From NCBI GenBank assembly GCA_031290985.1, contig JARLJW010000101.1, positions 1 through 57,522 on the forward strand: a DNA stretch of 57,522 bases, written 5' to 3'. The DNA is from Verrucomicrobiia bacterium (GTDB lineage: Bacteria > Verrucomicrobiota > Verrucomicrobiia > Limisphaerales > UBA11358). Positions 26,732 to 35,665 of this stretch are shown here, piece after piece. Numbering within the stretch: position 1 is the stretch's first letter; each line of letters begins with the position of its first letter. The translations under genes and the position numbers were made by a program. The notes beneath the pieces were generated by a model. That model was not told the DNA's origin. It saw nothing but the letters and a program-made list of their open reading frames with translations, and made no database searches.

Positions 26732-27357
26732 AAAAGGAATTTAACATCCGCATCCTCGTTGCGGACGACCATTATGTCGTCCGCATGGGCGTAATTGCGA
26801 TCATCAACAACGAGCCGGACATGGAAGTCGTGGCCGAGGCCGCCAACGGAACGCAGGCCATCGAATTGTTCAACCAGCACAAGCCTGACCTGGTTCTGCT
26901 CGACTCACGGATGCCCCTGAAGGGCGGCGTCCAGGCCGCGAAGGAAATCCGCAACCAAAACCCCGCGGCCCGCATCCTGATGCTCACGGCGTTTGATGGC
27001 GACGAAGACATCCACAAGGCGCTCGACGCCGGGGCGCAAGGTTATGTGCTGAAAAGCTCCACCGGGGAACAACTCGTGCCCGCCTTGCGCGCGGTCGCCG
27101 CCGGTGACAATTGGATCCCCAAGGAAGTCGCCGCGCGGCTCGCCAAGCGCAAGGAATTTGAACCGCTCACACCGCGTGAACTGGAAGTGCTGCATGAGCT
27201 CGCCAAGGGTCTGGCAAACAAGCAGATCGCCGATGTCATGAACATTTCCCAGCACACGGCCAAGGGTTACCTGAAGACCATTCTCACGAAGCTGCACGTC
27301 GCCGACCGCACGGAGGCCGTCACCGTGGCCATCCAGCGCGGGCTCATTCACATCTGA
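26728..27357 (+). CDS. NarL/LuxR-family response regulator
   Basis: A 209-residue protein. The receiver domain has the acidic pair Asp13-Asp14, the phosphoacceptor Asp59 in LVLLDSRMP and the conserved Lys in GYVLKSS. The C-terminal LuxR-type HTH reads LTPRELEVLHELAKGLANKQ, then IADVMNISQHTAKGYLKTIL. Its ATG overlaps the kinase TGA, giving a coupled pair. The next genes on the opposite strand encode GH5 and GH3, and a PL8 lyase follows, so this pair may control carbohydrate genes; that link is inferred from position only. Confidence 0.93.
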   Translation: MKKEFNIRILVADDHYVVRMGVIAIINNEPDMEVVAEAANGTQAIELFNQHKPDLVLLDSRMPLKGGVQAAKEIRNQNPAARILMLTAFDGDEDIHKALDAGAQGYVLKSSTGEQLVPALRAVAAGDNWIPKEVAARLAKRKEFEPLTPRELEVLHELAKGLANKQIADVMNISQHTAKGYLKTILTKLHVADRTEAVTVAIQRGLIHI

Positions 27358-27377
27358 CGCGGCGCGGGATAAAATTG

Positions 27378-28529
27378 CTAAACCGCGAAATTTCCCGGCA
27401 GCCAGCCGCGCTCAACGCAATGGCGGAAGTTCCATTCGGAATCGTGCTGCAGCTTGTAGCTCCAGAAAAACCACCCGCGCGTGCCCTCGTAGTTCAGCAG
27501 TTGTGTATCCGCATACGCGCGCGTGACGGATTCCACCTGGAAGGGCGAGAGGCCGGACATGGCGTGTCCCGGCAATGACAGCGACCATTCACCCACGATG
27601 GTCGGCAACTCATCCCGCTGCATCTCATCAAGGGTCGCCTTGCGGTTGATGGCAAAGGTCAGATGTTCCAACGCCGTGCGCGCCCTGGCCTTTTCATCGA
27701 AACACTGATAGAGGTGCGTATCCAGAATGACATTGGAAAATGCCGGCTCCTGCATGAATTTTTTCCACGCCAGCGCGCGGAATGAATCATGGAACACCAC
27801 GGCCACGGCCGGATCCAGATGCTGGCGCAACCGCGCATAGGCGTCCTGGTAAAATTGTTGTAGAATCTCCAGCGGCACCTCGTCCTTGGGCTCGTTCAAC
27901 AGCTCGATGCCGCAGAGCGACGGATGTTTGCCATACTTTTGCGCGAAGGTCTCCAAGATGCGCAGGGTCTCCTGCACATTATTGGGATCGGTCCAGTTGA
28001 TCGCCCCGCTGCGTCCGCTGTGGTCCCAGCCGTTCTGGCTGCCCGGCGCGCCATGCAGGTCCAGCAACAGCTTTAGATCATTTTTTTGACATTGCGCCAG
28101 GGCGAAGTCGATGAAGCGCGAGGCGGCCACGTACGGCTGCGGGGCTTCGAGCGCCCAATAGCCGACCGGCAGGCGCACGGCATTCAGTCCGCAATTCCTA
28201 ATCCACTTAAAATCCGCCGCGGTGATAAATTTTTCGCGGTGGTGATCCAGGCGCGCCTGCGCCTGGTTGCCCAGGGCCAGGCAAAGGCCGTATTCATCCG
28301 GCGCGTCCGTGCCGCGATAAACGTCCGGCACCATCCATTTTTCCAGCACCAGCCAGCCGCCCAAGTTCACGCCACGCAACTTGTCCGTGCCGGGGGATTT
28401 CAATGATGACATCCGCCTGCCCGTCGGGGCAGCGGGGGTCTCCTGCGCCAGCGCCAGGCCCGGCGAGCTGGCAGCCGCCAGCGTCAGGGCACCGCCCAAG
28501 GTTCTTTGAATGAATTCTCTACGCCGCAT
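27378..28529 (-). CDS. secreted GH5-family glucanase (exo-beta-1,3-glucanase-like)
   Basis: A 383-residue protein from the ATG at 28529; the longer ORF upstream overlaps the GH3 gene and lacks coding character. A twin-arginine signal opens it (RRREFIQRTLGGALTLAAA). The GH5 fold is shown by LRGVNLGGWLVLEKWM near the start, GIELLNEP with acid/base Glu213, and PTIVGEWSL with nucleophile Glu314. The RGVNLGGWLVLE stretch recalls GH5_9-type exo-1,3-beta-glucanases, suggesting laminarin- or beta-glucan-like substrates. The start lies 25 bp after the GH3 stop, so the pair looks like one operon. Confidence 0.87.
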   Translation of the reverse strand: MRRREFIQRTLGGALTLAAASSPGLALAQETPAAPTGRRMSSLKSPGTDKLRGVNLGGWLVLEKWMVPDVYRGTDAPDEYGLCLALGNQAQARLDHHREKFITAADFKWIRNCGLNAVRLPVGYWALEAPQPYVAASRFIDFALAQCQKNDLKLLLDLHGAPGSQNGWDHSGRSGAINWTDPNNVQETLRILETFAQKYGKHPSLCGIELLNEPKDEVPLEILQQFYQDAYARLRQHLDPAVAVVFHDSFRALAWKKFMQEPAFSNVILDTHLYQCFDEKARARTALEHLTFAINRKATLDEMQRDELPTIVGEWSLSLPGHAMSGLSPFQVESVTRAYADTQLLNYEGTRGWFFWSYKLQHDSEWNFRHCVERGWLPGNFAV

Positions 28530-28554
28530 AAATAAAAAATTGCCGCCGTCCAAT

Positions 28555-30384
28555 TCAGTAAGCCAGTCCGTAACCAAAGGCGAACAAGGGCTTTTCGGTT
28601 TCATCCCCCGCCCGGACGTGTTGATTGCTGGCCGGCCAGGTGCGCGGGCTCTTGCCGGTGAATTTATGATCGCCAAACAGGACATCCGCCACGCCCTGCC
28701 CTTCCGTTCCCAGCAGCCACGCCGCCACAAAGGCGCTGCTGTCGGCCAGCGCTGAATTCAAAATCAGCGGCCGGCCGGAAAGTAAAATCGTCACCACCGG
28801 GGCGCCGGATGCCCGGGCCTTGGCCACCAGATCAAGGTCGGCGGCCGGCAAATTCAAATCGTGCCGGTCACCCTTCATCTCGGCATAGGGCGCTTCGCCC
28901 ACGACCACGATCACGGCATCAGCCCCTTTCACATCGCTGCCGTCGGCCGAAAAAGAAACCACGGTCTCCGGCGAAACGGCCTGGCGGATGCCGGCAAGGA
29001 TGGTGGTGCCGCCCGAAGTCACCGGCCCCTTGCGCCCCTGCCAGTCAATCGTCCAGCCGCCACATTGCACGCCCAGGTCATCCGCGGCCTCGCCAATGAC
29101 CACGAGATGCTTCAGGTTTTTCGCAAGCGGCAACGCGTGCTTTTCATTTTTCAACAACACCAGTGATTCGCTGACGCATTGGCGCGCAACCGCGCGATGT
29201 GCCGCCGAGCCGATGGCTTCCGTCAGCTTTGGGTCCGTGGCGGTATTTTCAAAAATTCCCATGGCAAATTTCACGCGCAAGATCCGGCGCACGGCGTCAT
29301 CGATGCGCGCCTGGGAGACCTTGCCCTCGGCCACCAACGCCTTCAGGTCGTCGATGAACTCGACAAAATTTCCCTTTTTGTCCGGGCCATAGGGAATCAT
29401 CACCATGTCGAGGCCGGCATTGACGGACTGCTCCACGTCGGATTTGTAATCCTTGGAGATCTGGTCGATGGCCGCCCAGTCGGACACCAGAAAGCCCTTG
29501 AAACCCAGTTCATTTTTGAGCACGTCCGTCAGCAGATATTTGTTGCCGTGCATTTTTTGCCCGTTCCAACTGCTATAGGAGACCATGATGGAGCCGGCCC
29601 CGGCCTTGATCGCCGCGCGATAAGGCGGCAGGTAAAGTTTCCGCAGTGTCGCCTCGTCGCAAACGGTGTCACCCTGGTCCTTGCCGTTTTCGGTTCCGCC
29701 ATCGCCGATGAAATGTTTGGCACAGGCCAGCACCGAACTGCCGTCCGGCGAAAGCGCCTTGCCTTGAAGGCCCGTTACAGCCGCAGCGCCCAGCTTGGAA
29801 ACCAGCGCCGGATTTTCGCCGTAGCTTTCATAAGTGCGTCCCCAACGTTCGTCCTGCGCCACAGCGAGACACGGCGCAAACGCCCAGCGGATGCCCGTGC
29901 CCGCCACTTCCTCGGCGGTCACGCGCTCGGCCCGCTGGACGAGTTTGGGATCATGGGTCGCGCCCAAGCCGATGTGATGGGGGAAAATCACCGCGCCATC
30001 GATGTTGTTGTGGCCATGCACCGCATCGATGCCATAAAGAATCGGGATCTTCAGGCGCGTCTGCAATGCCTGGGCCTGGAACTCATCCGCAAGGTTCAAC
30101 CACGCCTGCGGCGAATTGCCCGCGGCCGGGTCGGAACTGCCGCCGCTCAACACGGAACCCAGAAAATATTTCTTAACATCCGCCCGGTCCGTCAGGGCGC
30201 CGGAATCCACCTGGGTCATCTGGCCGATCTTTTCATCGAGCGTCATCTGCGCCAGCAATTCATCCACCTGCGAATCCAATGCGGTGGCGGGCGCTGCAAG
30301 GAGGCATTTTGAGGCCAGAACAATTCCGCAGAAACAGACGGAAAGACGGGAGACGGGGCGTGATGATGTGCCTGATGGAAACAT
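28555..30384 (-). CDS. secreted GH3-family beta-glucosidase
   Basis: A 609-residue protein. The N-terminal signal peptide is LSVCFCGIVLASKCLLA. The GH3 catalytic domain carries PILYGIDAVHGHNN, FAPCLAVAQDERWGRTYESY, ACAKHFIGDGG and the nucleophile Asp302 in FLVSDWAAI. The C-terminal alpha/beta domain contains VVIGEAADDLGVQCGGWTID and GDRHDLNLP-type loops. It hydrolyses terminal beta-glucosides in the usual family reaction. It is transcribed leftward and directly precedes GH5 by 25 bp. Together they fit stepwise beta-glucan degradation. Confidence 0.92.
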   Translation of the reverse strand: MFPSGTSSRPVSRLSVCFCGIVLASKCLLAAPATALDSQVDELLAQMTLDEKIGQMTQVDSGALTDRADVKKYFLGSVLSGGSSDPAAGNSPQAWLNLADEFQAQALQTRLKIPILYGIDAVHGHNNIDGAVIFPHHIGLGATHDPKLVQRAERVTAEEVAGTGIRWAFAPCLAVAQDERWGRTYESYGENPALVSKLGAAAVTGLQGKALSPDGSSVLACAKHFIGDGGTENGKDQGDTVCDEATLRKLYLPPYRAAIKAGAGSIMVSYSSWNGQKMHGNKYLLTDVLKNELGFKGFLVSDWAAIDQISKDYKSDVEQSVNAGLDMVMIPYGPDKKGNFVEFIDDLKALVAEGKVSQARIDDAVRRILRVKFAMGIFENTATDPKLTEAIGSAAHRAVARQCVSESLVLLKNEKHALPLAKNLKHLVVIGEAADDLGVQCGGWTIDWQGRKGPVTSGGTTILAGIRQAVSPETVVSFSADGSDVKGADAVIVVVGEAPYAEMKGDRHDLNLPAADLDLVAKARASGAPVVTILLSGRPLILNSALADSSAFVAAWLLGTEGQGVADVLFGDHKFTGKSPRTWPASNQHVRAGDETEKPLFAFGYGLAY

Positions 30385-30420
30385 ATTTGCCTTAATTGAC
30401 TAAATCCCGGGGTGCTAAGC

Positions 30421-30442
30421 CATCCCTCTTTAGAGGGGGATG
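30421..30442. repeat. small palindrome, second copy
   Basis: CATCCCTC-TTTA-GAGGGGGATG lies between the divergent GH3 and PL8 genes. It is a near-copy of the 24416-24433 palindrome (CCCTC, TTTR, GAGGGG core). The shared core supports a dispersed repeat or a binding site for a common regulator. Confidence 0.45.
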
Positions 30443-30481
30443 ACTTTCTGCATTTCAGTTGCGAATCTGATGCATCACCGC

Positions 30482-33400
30482 ATGAAATTGGCACAGATTT
30501 TTTTTGTCCTGACCCTTGCGGTGAGCCTGCACGCCGACCAGTTCGACACCTTGCGGCTGTACTGGCAGTCCAACCTCGTCAACAACGGTTCCAGCCCGGC
30601 CAGTGTCGCCAGCACGGCCAATGGCTATTGGAGTTCGATGAACACCAGTTCCACGCGCACCTATCTGTGGAGCGACCTGCCCTTCGGCTCGGTGTCGGCG
30701 AACCTGGTTTCCACCTACCAACGGCTGCAGGCCATGGCCCTGGCCTGGGCCACGCCGGGCAGTTCGCTGGAGGGCAACGCCAGCCTGGCCGCCGCCGTGG
30801 CCGGCGGGCTTGATTGGATGAACACCAATGTCTACACCGTCAGCGCCACGGAATATAACAACTGGTTCCATTGGGAAATCAGCGGGCCGCAGGCGCTCAA
30901 CAACACGATGGTCCTGCTGTATCCGTTCCTGACCGGAGCCCAGATCACCAACAACCTGAACGCCATCGACCATTACAGTCCCGTCGGTTATCCGGGCAAT
31001 GGGGCCACGTTTGGCTGGATGACCGGGGCCAACACGACGGACAAGGTGCTGGTCGTGGGCCTCCGGGGAATCCTGGGCCGGAACAGCGGCTTGTTGACCA
31101 CGGCCACAAACAATTTAAGCCCGGTGTTTGCCTACGTCACCAGCAGTGATGGATTTTATAAAGACGGCTCGTTTGTTTTTCACGGAAACATCGCCTACAA
31201 CGGTCATTACGGCCTCGTGTTGCTGGGCGACATCCCGACAATTGTGAACCTGTTCCAAGGCTCGGCCTGGCAGATCACCGACCCGGGATTGACGAATGTT
31301 TACAACTGGGTCATCAACTCGTTCGAGCCATTGATCTATCATGGCGTCATGATGGACATGGTGCGGGGGCGGATCGTTTCGTGGTCCTACGAAACGGCGT
31401 CCAGCGACGGGTCCGGCGCCATTTCCGCCGCCCGCAAAATAGCCGGGTTCGCCCCGGCCAACACCGCCGCGGCGCTGACCAACTGGGCCAATTCACCGCA
31501 GCTCCCGCCGGGCCAGTTTCATTTTCCGGCGATGGACCGGGTGGTCGCGTTGCGCAACGGGTTCGGGTTTGGCATCAGCATGTCCTCCAGCCGCATTGCC
31601 AACTATGAAGCCATCAACAGCGGCAATCTTCACGGCTGGTTCACCGGCGACGGCATGACCTATCTTTATCTGGGCAATAGTGAAACCCAGTTCGCGGGCG
31701 ATTTCTGGCCGTCAGTTGATCCCTATCACCTGCCCGGCACCACCGTGGAAACCAATGCTCACGCCAACTCCGCCGGGGAAGCCTCGACCACGGACCAAAA
31801 CTGGGTCGGCGGCGCGCAGGTGCAAAACACTTATGGTGTCGCCGGCATGTCGCTGCATTCGTGGAGCACGTCACTGACGGGGAGAAAATCCTGGTTCATG
31901 CTCGATAACGAGATCGTTTGCCTGGGCGCGGGCATCACCTGCGGCGGCCCGGCGGAGGTCCACACCACGGCGGAAAATCGCCGGCTGGGTTCCCCCATCA
32001 CGAGTACGTTCGCCTTGAACGGAAAGGCCGTCACCGCGACACCCGGCTGGAGCACAAATCTGTCCGGCGCCACGCCATCGTGGTGCGCCTTGAGCGGCGT
32101 GGGCGGATATTACTTCCCCGCCGGCTCGAGCAACCTGCAGGCCGGTTTTCTCGCCACCAGCGGCAAGTGGTCGGACATCAATTCAGGCGACGACGCCACA
32201 ACCTACACGGACAACTACCTGAAACTTTGGTTCAACCATGGCCTGTTGCCGACCAATGCCGCTTACGCATACGTCATCCTGCCAAACTTCAGCACCACCA
32301 GCGTGAGCAACTACGCGCTAAATCCGGATATCATCATCCTGACCAACACGCCATTGGTTCAGGCCGTGAAGAAAATATCGCTGGGCGTCGTCGCCGCGAA
32401 TTTCTGGACCAACGGCATCCGCTCGGCCGACCTCATTTCGGTGAACAACAAGGCCTCGGTCATCACGCTGGAAAGCTCCAACAGCCTTGCCGTGGGTGTT
32501 TCCGATCCGACCCAGACCAACAACGGCGCGATCACCGTGACCCTCAATCGCACGGCGACCGGCACCATCGCGGCGGATGCCGGCGTGACGGTCGTGCAGT
32601 TGTCGCCACAGATTGTTTTATCCGTCAACGTCAGCGGCGCCCACGGGCAAGCCTTTCAGGCATCGTTCGCTTATTCCAATTCCATACTGCCGATCCTGAG
32701 CAATGCATCCCCGGGCGGCGGCTTGTTTCAATCCACCAACACGCTCGCGTTCAATGCAGTCTCCGCGGTTGGCATTCCGTCCAACAACATCTCCGTGACT
32801 TTGAACGGAGTGGTGGCGACCAATTTGACGTTCAACGGATCTAATACCAACTGGAACGTCGGCGTTCCGTTGCTCCCGAACACGGTCTATACCGCCGTCA
32901 TCACGGCGACCGACATGAATGGGTATGTCGTTTCGACGACAAAGTCATTTGATACGTTCAGCGCAGCCAATTACACGTGGGAAGCGGAGGATTATGATTT
33001 TGGCGGCGGACATTACATCGACAACCTCCAAACGAATGCGTACGCGGGCCTGGGCGCGCTGACGAACATCGACACGCGGCAGGTCAATTTCGGCGGCGCA
33101 TGGCTTTACCGGCCCGCAGGGATGGACACGGAAATCAACGGCGACATCCTGCGCCCGGCGTACTCAGGAGCCGGCCTGCCGGACTACAGCATCGGCTATT
33201 TCAGCCCCGGTGCGTGGGCGAATTACACGCGGCATTATCCGCCGGGCACCTACAACATCTACGCCCGGCTGGCGGCGGGCAGTTCGGCGACGTCCTGTAC
33301 CTTGTATCGCGTGACCGGCGGCTGGGGCACTACCAACCAGAGCACCAATTTTCTGGGAACCTTCGCGGTGCCGCTCACCGCCTGGGAGAGTTATAATTAC

Positions 33401-33739
33401 ATTCCGCTGCGGGACAGCCTGGGAAACCTGGCAACCGTCAATCTGACGGGCCCCACCAATACACTACGACTTGCGCGGCCCACCACGGCCACCGCCGATT
33501 GCAATGCCAACTTCCTCATGCTGGTGCCGGTGTTTGGCGCGAATGCCTTTCCCAGCGGCACCAACCTCACGATCGTGTTCCCGTCACAATCCGGCTTCAA
33601 CTACCAGGTGCAATACAAGAACAGCCTTAACGACGCCACGTGGAGTCCGCTATTGGATGTAGCCGGGGACAACACGACAAAATCCGTGAGCGACCCGACC
33701 GTGAACACCGCCCGCTTTTACCGGGTGCAGGTTCATTGA
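30482..33739 (+). CDS. polysaccharide lyase family 8 (hyaluronate/chondroitin/xanthan lyase type)
   Basis: A 1085-residue protein from the ATG at 30482, directly before a signal peptide (KLAQIFFVLTLAVSLHA); an earlier ATG at 30440 is less likely. The PL8 core is clear: FPAMDRVVALRNGFGFGISM, SSSRIANYEAINSGNLHGWF, TGDGMTYLYLGN, and FWPSVDPYHLPGTTVET, with the usual Asn/His/Tyr catalytic neighbourhood; AEVHTTAENR follows. The last ~275 residues hold an Ig-like stretch, a carbohydrate-binding-like module (WANYTRHYPPGTYNIYARLA) and a closing beta domain ending in FYRVQVH, similar to the giant adhesin. Substrate cannot be fixed from sequence. The ThuA-like gene follows after 17 bp. Confidence 0.85.
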   Translation: MKLAQIFFVLTLAVSLHADQFDTLRLYWQSNLVNNGSSPASVASTANGYWSSMNTSSTRTYLWSDLPFGSVSANLVSTYQRLQAMALAWATPGSSLEGNASLAAAVAGGLDWMNTNVYTVSATEYNNWFHWEISGPQALNNTMVLLYPFLTGAQITNNLNAIDHYSPVGYPGNGATFGWMTGANTTDKVLVVGLRGILGRNSGLLTTATNNLSPVFAYVTSSDGFYKDGSFVFHGNIAYNGHYGLVLLGDIPTIVNLFQGSAWQITDPGLTNVYNWVINSFEPLIYHGVMMDMVRGRIVSWSYETASSDGSGAISAARKIAGFAPANTAAALTNWANSPQLPPGQFHFPAMDRVVALRNGFGFGISMSSSRIANYEAINSGNLHGWFTGDGMTYLYLGNSETQFAGDFWPSVDPYHLPGTTVETNAHANSAGEASTTDQNWVGGAQVQNTYGVAGMSLHSWSTSLTGRKSWFMLDNEIVCLGAGITCGGPAEVHTTAENRRLGSPITSTFALNGKAVTATPGWSTNLSGATPSWCALSGVGGYYFPAGSSNLQAGFLATSGKWSDINSGDDATTYTDNYLKLWFNHGLLPTNAAYAYVILPNFSTTSVSNYALNPDIIILTNTPLVQAVKKISLGVVAANFWTNGIRSADLISVNNKASVITLESSNSLAVGVSDPTQTNNGAITVTLNRTATGTIAADAGVTVVQLSPQIVLSVNVSGAHGQAFQASFAYSNSILPILSNASPGGGLFQSTNTLAFNAVSAVGIPSNNISVTLNGVVATNLTFNGSNTNWNVGVPLLPNTVYTAVITATDMNGYVVSTTKSFDTFSAANYTWEAEDYDFGGGHYIDNLQTNAYAGLGALTNIDTRQVNFGGAWLYRPAGMDTEINGDILRPAYSGAGLPDYSIGYFSPGAWANYTRHYPPGTYNIYARLAAGSSATSCTLYRVTGGWGTTNQSTNFLGTFAVPLTAWESYNYIPLRDSLGNLATVNLTGPTNTLRLARPTTATADCNANFLMLVPVFGANAFPSGTNLTIVFPSQSGFNYQVQYKNSLNDATWSPLLDVAGDNTTKSVSDPTVNTARFYRVQVH

Positions 33740-33756
33740 AGCATTGAGGACAGCCA

Positions 33757-34587
33757 ATGAAACAATATTCCAACGCCAGCATCCTTTTGAGCGCCTGCGT
33801 GTTCCTGGCCAGCCTGAGCGCCGGCAGCGCGGCCAAGTTCAAGGTGATCGCATTTTACACAGGCCAGAGCGACCTGGCGCACATCAGTTATGTGCATGAG
33901 GCCAATCGCCGGCTTCCCACAATTGCCGCCGAAAATGATTTCACCTACGAGGCAACGACCAATTGGGACAACCTGAACGACGAGTTCCTCAAGCAATATC
34001 AGGTCGTGCTCTTCCTGGATACCCGGCCGGAGAAAGCCGCCCAGCGCGAGGCGTTTCAGCGATACATGGAGAACGGCGGCGCGTGGATGGGGTTTCACTT
34101 TGCGGCGTTCGCCTTGACGCCGTCGGGCTATCCGCAAAATTGGGATTGGTATCACAACCAGTTTCTGGGTTCCGGCGAGTATAAGAGCAACACCTGGCGG
34201 CCGACTTCAGCGGTTTTAAAAGTTGAAGACCGTTTGCATCCGGCTTCCCGGCATTTGCCCGCGACGTTCAAGTCTTCACCGAATGAATGGTATCGCTGGG
34301 AGAACGATTTGCGGACCAACGCCGACATCAAAATCCTGCTGTCAATCGACCCGGCCAGCTTTCCGCTGGGCACCGGGCCCAAGGAATATGAGATCTGGCA
34401 CAGCGGTTATTATCCGGTGGTGTGGACGAACATCAAATACAAGATGGTGTACGTGAACATGGGCCATAACGACATGGACTATGAGCACAAGACCAACAAA
34501 GAATTGTCCTTCACCTTTGACAATGAAGTGCAGAACCGCCTGATCATTGACAGCCTGCTCTGGCTGGGGGACGGCAAAAAACCATGA
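33757..34587 (+). CDS. secreted ThuA-like protein
   Basis: A 276-residue protein with a signal peptide (ILLSACVFLASLSAGSAA). The ThuA (trehalose-utilisation, glutamine-amidotransferase-like) fold is suggested by FKVIAFYTGQSDLAHISYVH, YQVVLFLDTRPEKAAQREAF, NGGAWMGFHFAAFAL, and PVVWTNIKYKMVYVNMGHND. ThuA-like proteins sit in sugar-degradation loci but the reaction is not well defined. It follows the PL8 gene by 17 bp on the same strand, so the two are likely one operon. Confidence 0.85.
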   Translation: MKQYSNASILLSACVFLASLSAGSAAKFKVIAFYTGQSDLAHISYVHEANRRLPTIAAENDFTYEATTNWDNLNDEFLKQYQVVLFLDTRPEKAAQREAFQRYMENGGAWMGFHFAAFALTPSGYPQNWDWYHNQFLGSGEYKSNTWRPTSAVLKVEDRLHPASRHLPATFKSSPNEWYRWENDLRTNADIKILLSIDPASFPLGTGPKEYEIWHSGYYPVVWTNIKYKMVYVNMGHNDMDYEHKTNKELSFTFDNEVQNRLIIDSLLWLGDGKKP

Positions 34588-34606
34588 GGAGGCGGGCCAG
34601 GCCGGC

Positions 34607-35530
34607 TCAAGCGGCGATCTTGTCCGTGTAAAAATCCGCCGTTGCCTTCAACCCTTCCGCCAGGCCGCCGCGCGGCACAAAGCCGGTTGATTCCAGCCGT
34701 TTGATGCTGGCCATGGAATGTTTCACGTCGCCGGCACGGTCGGGCAGATGCACCAGTTTTGAGCGGGAGCCCGTTTGATCGCAAATCGTCGCGGCCAGGT
34801 CATTGATGGTCATGCGCTCCCCGCCGGCGACGTTGAAAACCCCGCCGACCGATGAAGGGGTGGCAAAATGGGCGTTCGCCGCGGCCACCGACTGCACGTA
34901 GATGAAATCCCGCGTCTGTTCGCCATCGCCATAAATCGTGATCGGCTCATGATTCAGCGCACGCCGGAGAAAGACCGGGATGACCGCCGCGTAATCGCTG
35001 CCCGGATCCTGGCGCGGGCCAAAGACATTAAAGTAACGCAGGCACACGGTCGGGAGGTCGCCGCGTTCGGCGAAGCGACAGCACAACCGTTCGCCCTCGA
35101 GCTTGGTGGTGGCGTAGGGGGTTTTGGGTTCCGGCGTCATGGTTTCAACTTTCGGCACCACCGGGTTGTCGCCATAGATCGCCGCCGTGCTGCTGAAGAC
35201 GAGCTTTTTCACGCCGGCCCGCGCCGCCTCTTCCAACACCACGCGCGTGCCGTTGATGTTGATATTCTCGCATTCAGCCGGCTTCGCCAAGGATTCCGGC
35301 ACGCTCGTCGTCGCGGCCAGATGAAAGACATAATCGACACCGAGCATCGCCCGGCGCACCGCCTCCCGGTCCAGGATCGAAGCCTCGATAAATTCATGCT
35401 CCAACCCGGCCAGGTTCTGGCGAAAACCGGAACGCAAATTGTCCAGCACCCGCACTTCTCCATTACATTGAAAATGTTCAACGATGTGGCTGCCGATAAA
35501 TCCGGCCCCACCTGTGACTAATATTTTCAT
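34607..35530 (-). CDS. NAD-dependent sugar-nucleotide epimerase/dehydratase
   Basis: A 307-residue protein from the ATG at 35530, where the Rossmann start KILVTGGAGFIGSHIVEHF begins. It has the catalytic YATTK (Tyr-x3-Lys) after a Ser/Thr-rich SSTAAIYGD, and RYFNVFGPRQDPGSDYAAVI, with QTRDFIYV toward the C-terminus. This is the extended SDR layout of UDP-glucose/UDP-GlcNAc 4-epimerases. The exact sugar is unknown. It is convergent with the ThuA-like gene (19 bp between stops). Confidence 0.88.
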   Translation of the reverse strand: MKILVTGGAGFIGSHIVEHFQCNGEVRVLDNLRSGFRQNLAGLEHEFIEASILDREAVRRAMLGVDYVFHLAATTSVPESLAKPAECENININGTRVVLEEAARAGVKKLVFSSTAAIYGDNPVVPKVETMTPEPKTPYATTKLEGERLCCRFAERGDLPTVCLRYFNVFGPRQDPGSDYAAVIPVFLRRALNHEPITIYGDGEQTRDFIYVQSVAAANAHFATPSSVGGVFNVAGGERMTINDLAATICDQTGSRSKLVHLPDRAGDVKHSMASIKRLESTGFVPRGGLAEGLKATADFYTDKIAA

Positions 35531-35665
35531 CAGTTTATGCACACCAATCAGTTCGCAGGTTCCTTTGAAATCCCAATGGGCCGCACCCGCCATGGACCGG
35601 GCCAACCACGGTCAGTTTGCCTCGTTTAAGCCGGATTGTGAAATAAAAACTGGCGGCGGCCGGGC

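Noticed and set aside
29179..30312. 377-codon plus-strand frame opposite GH3
   Set aside because: GH3 is complete with its nucleophile; the antisense frame shows no protein features.
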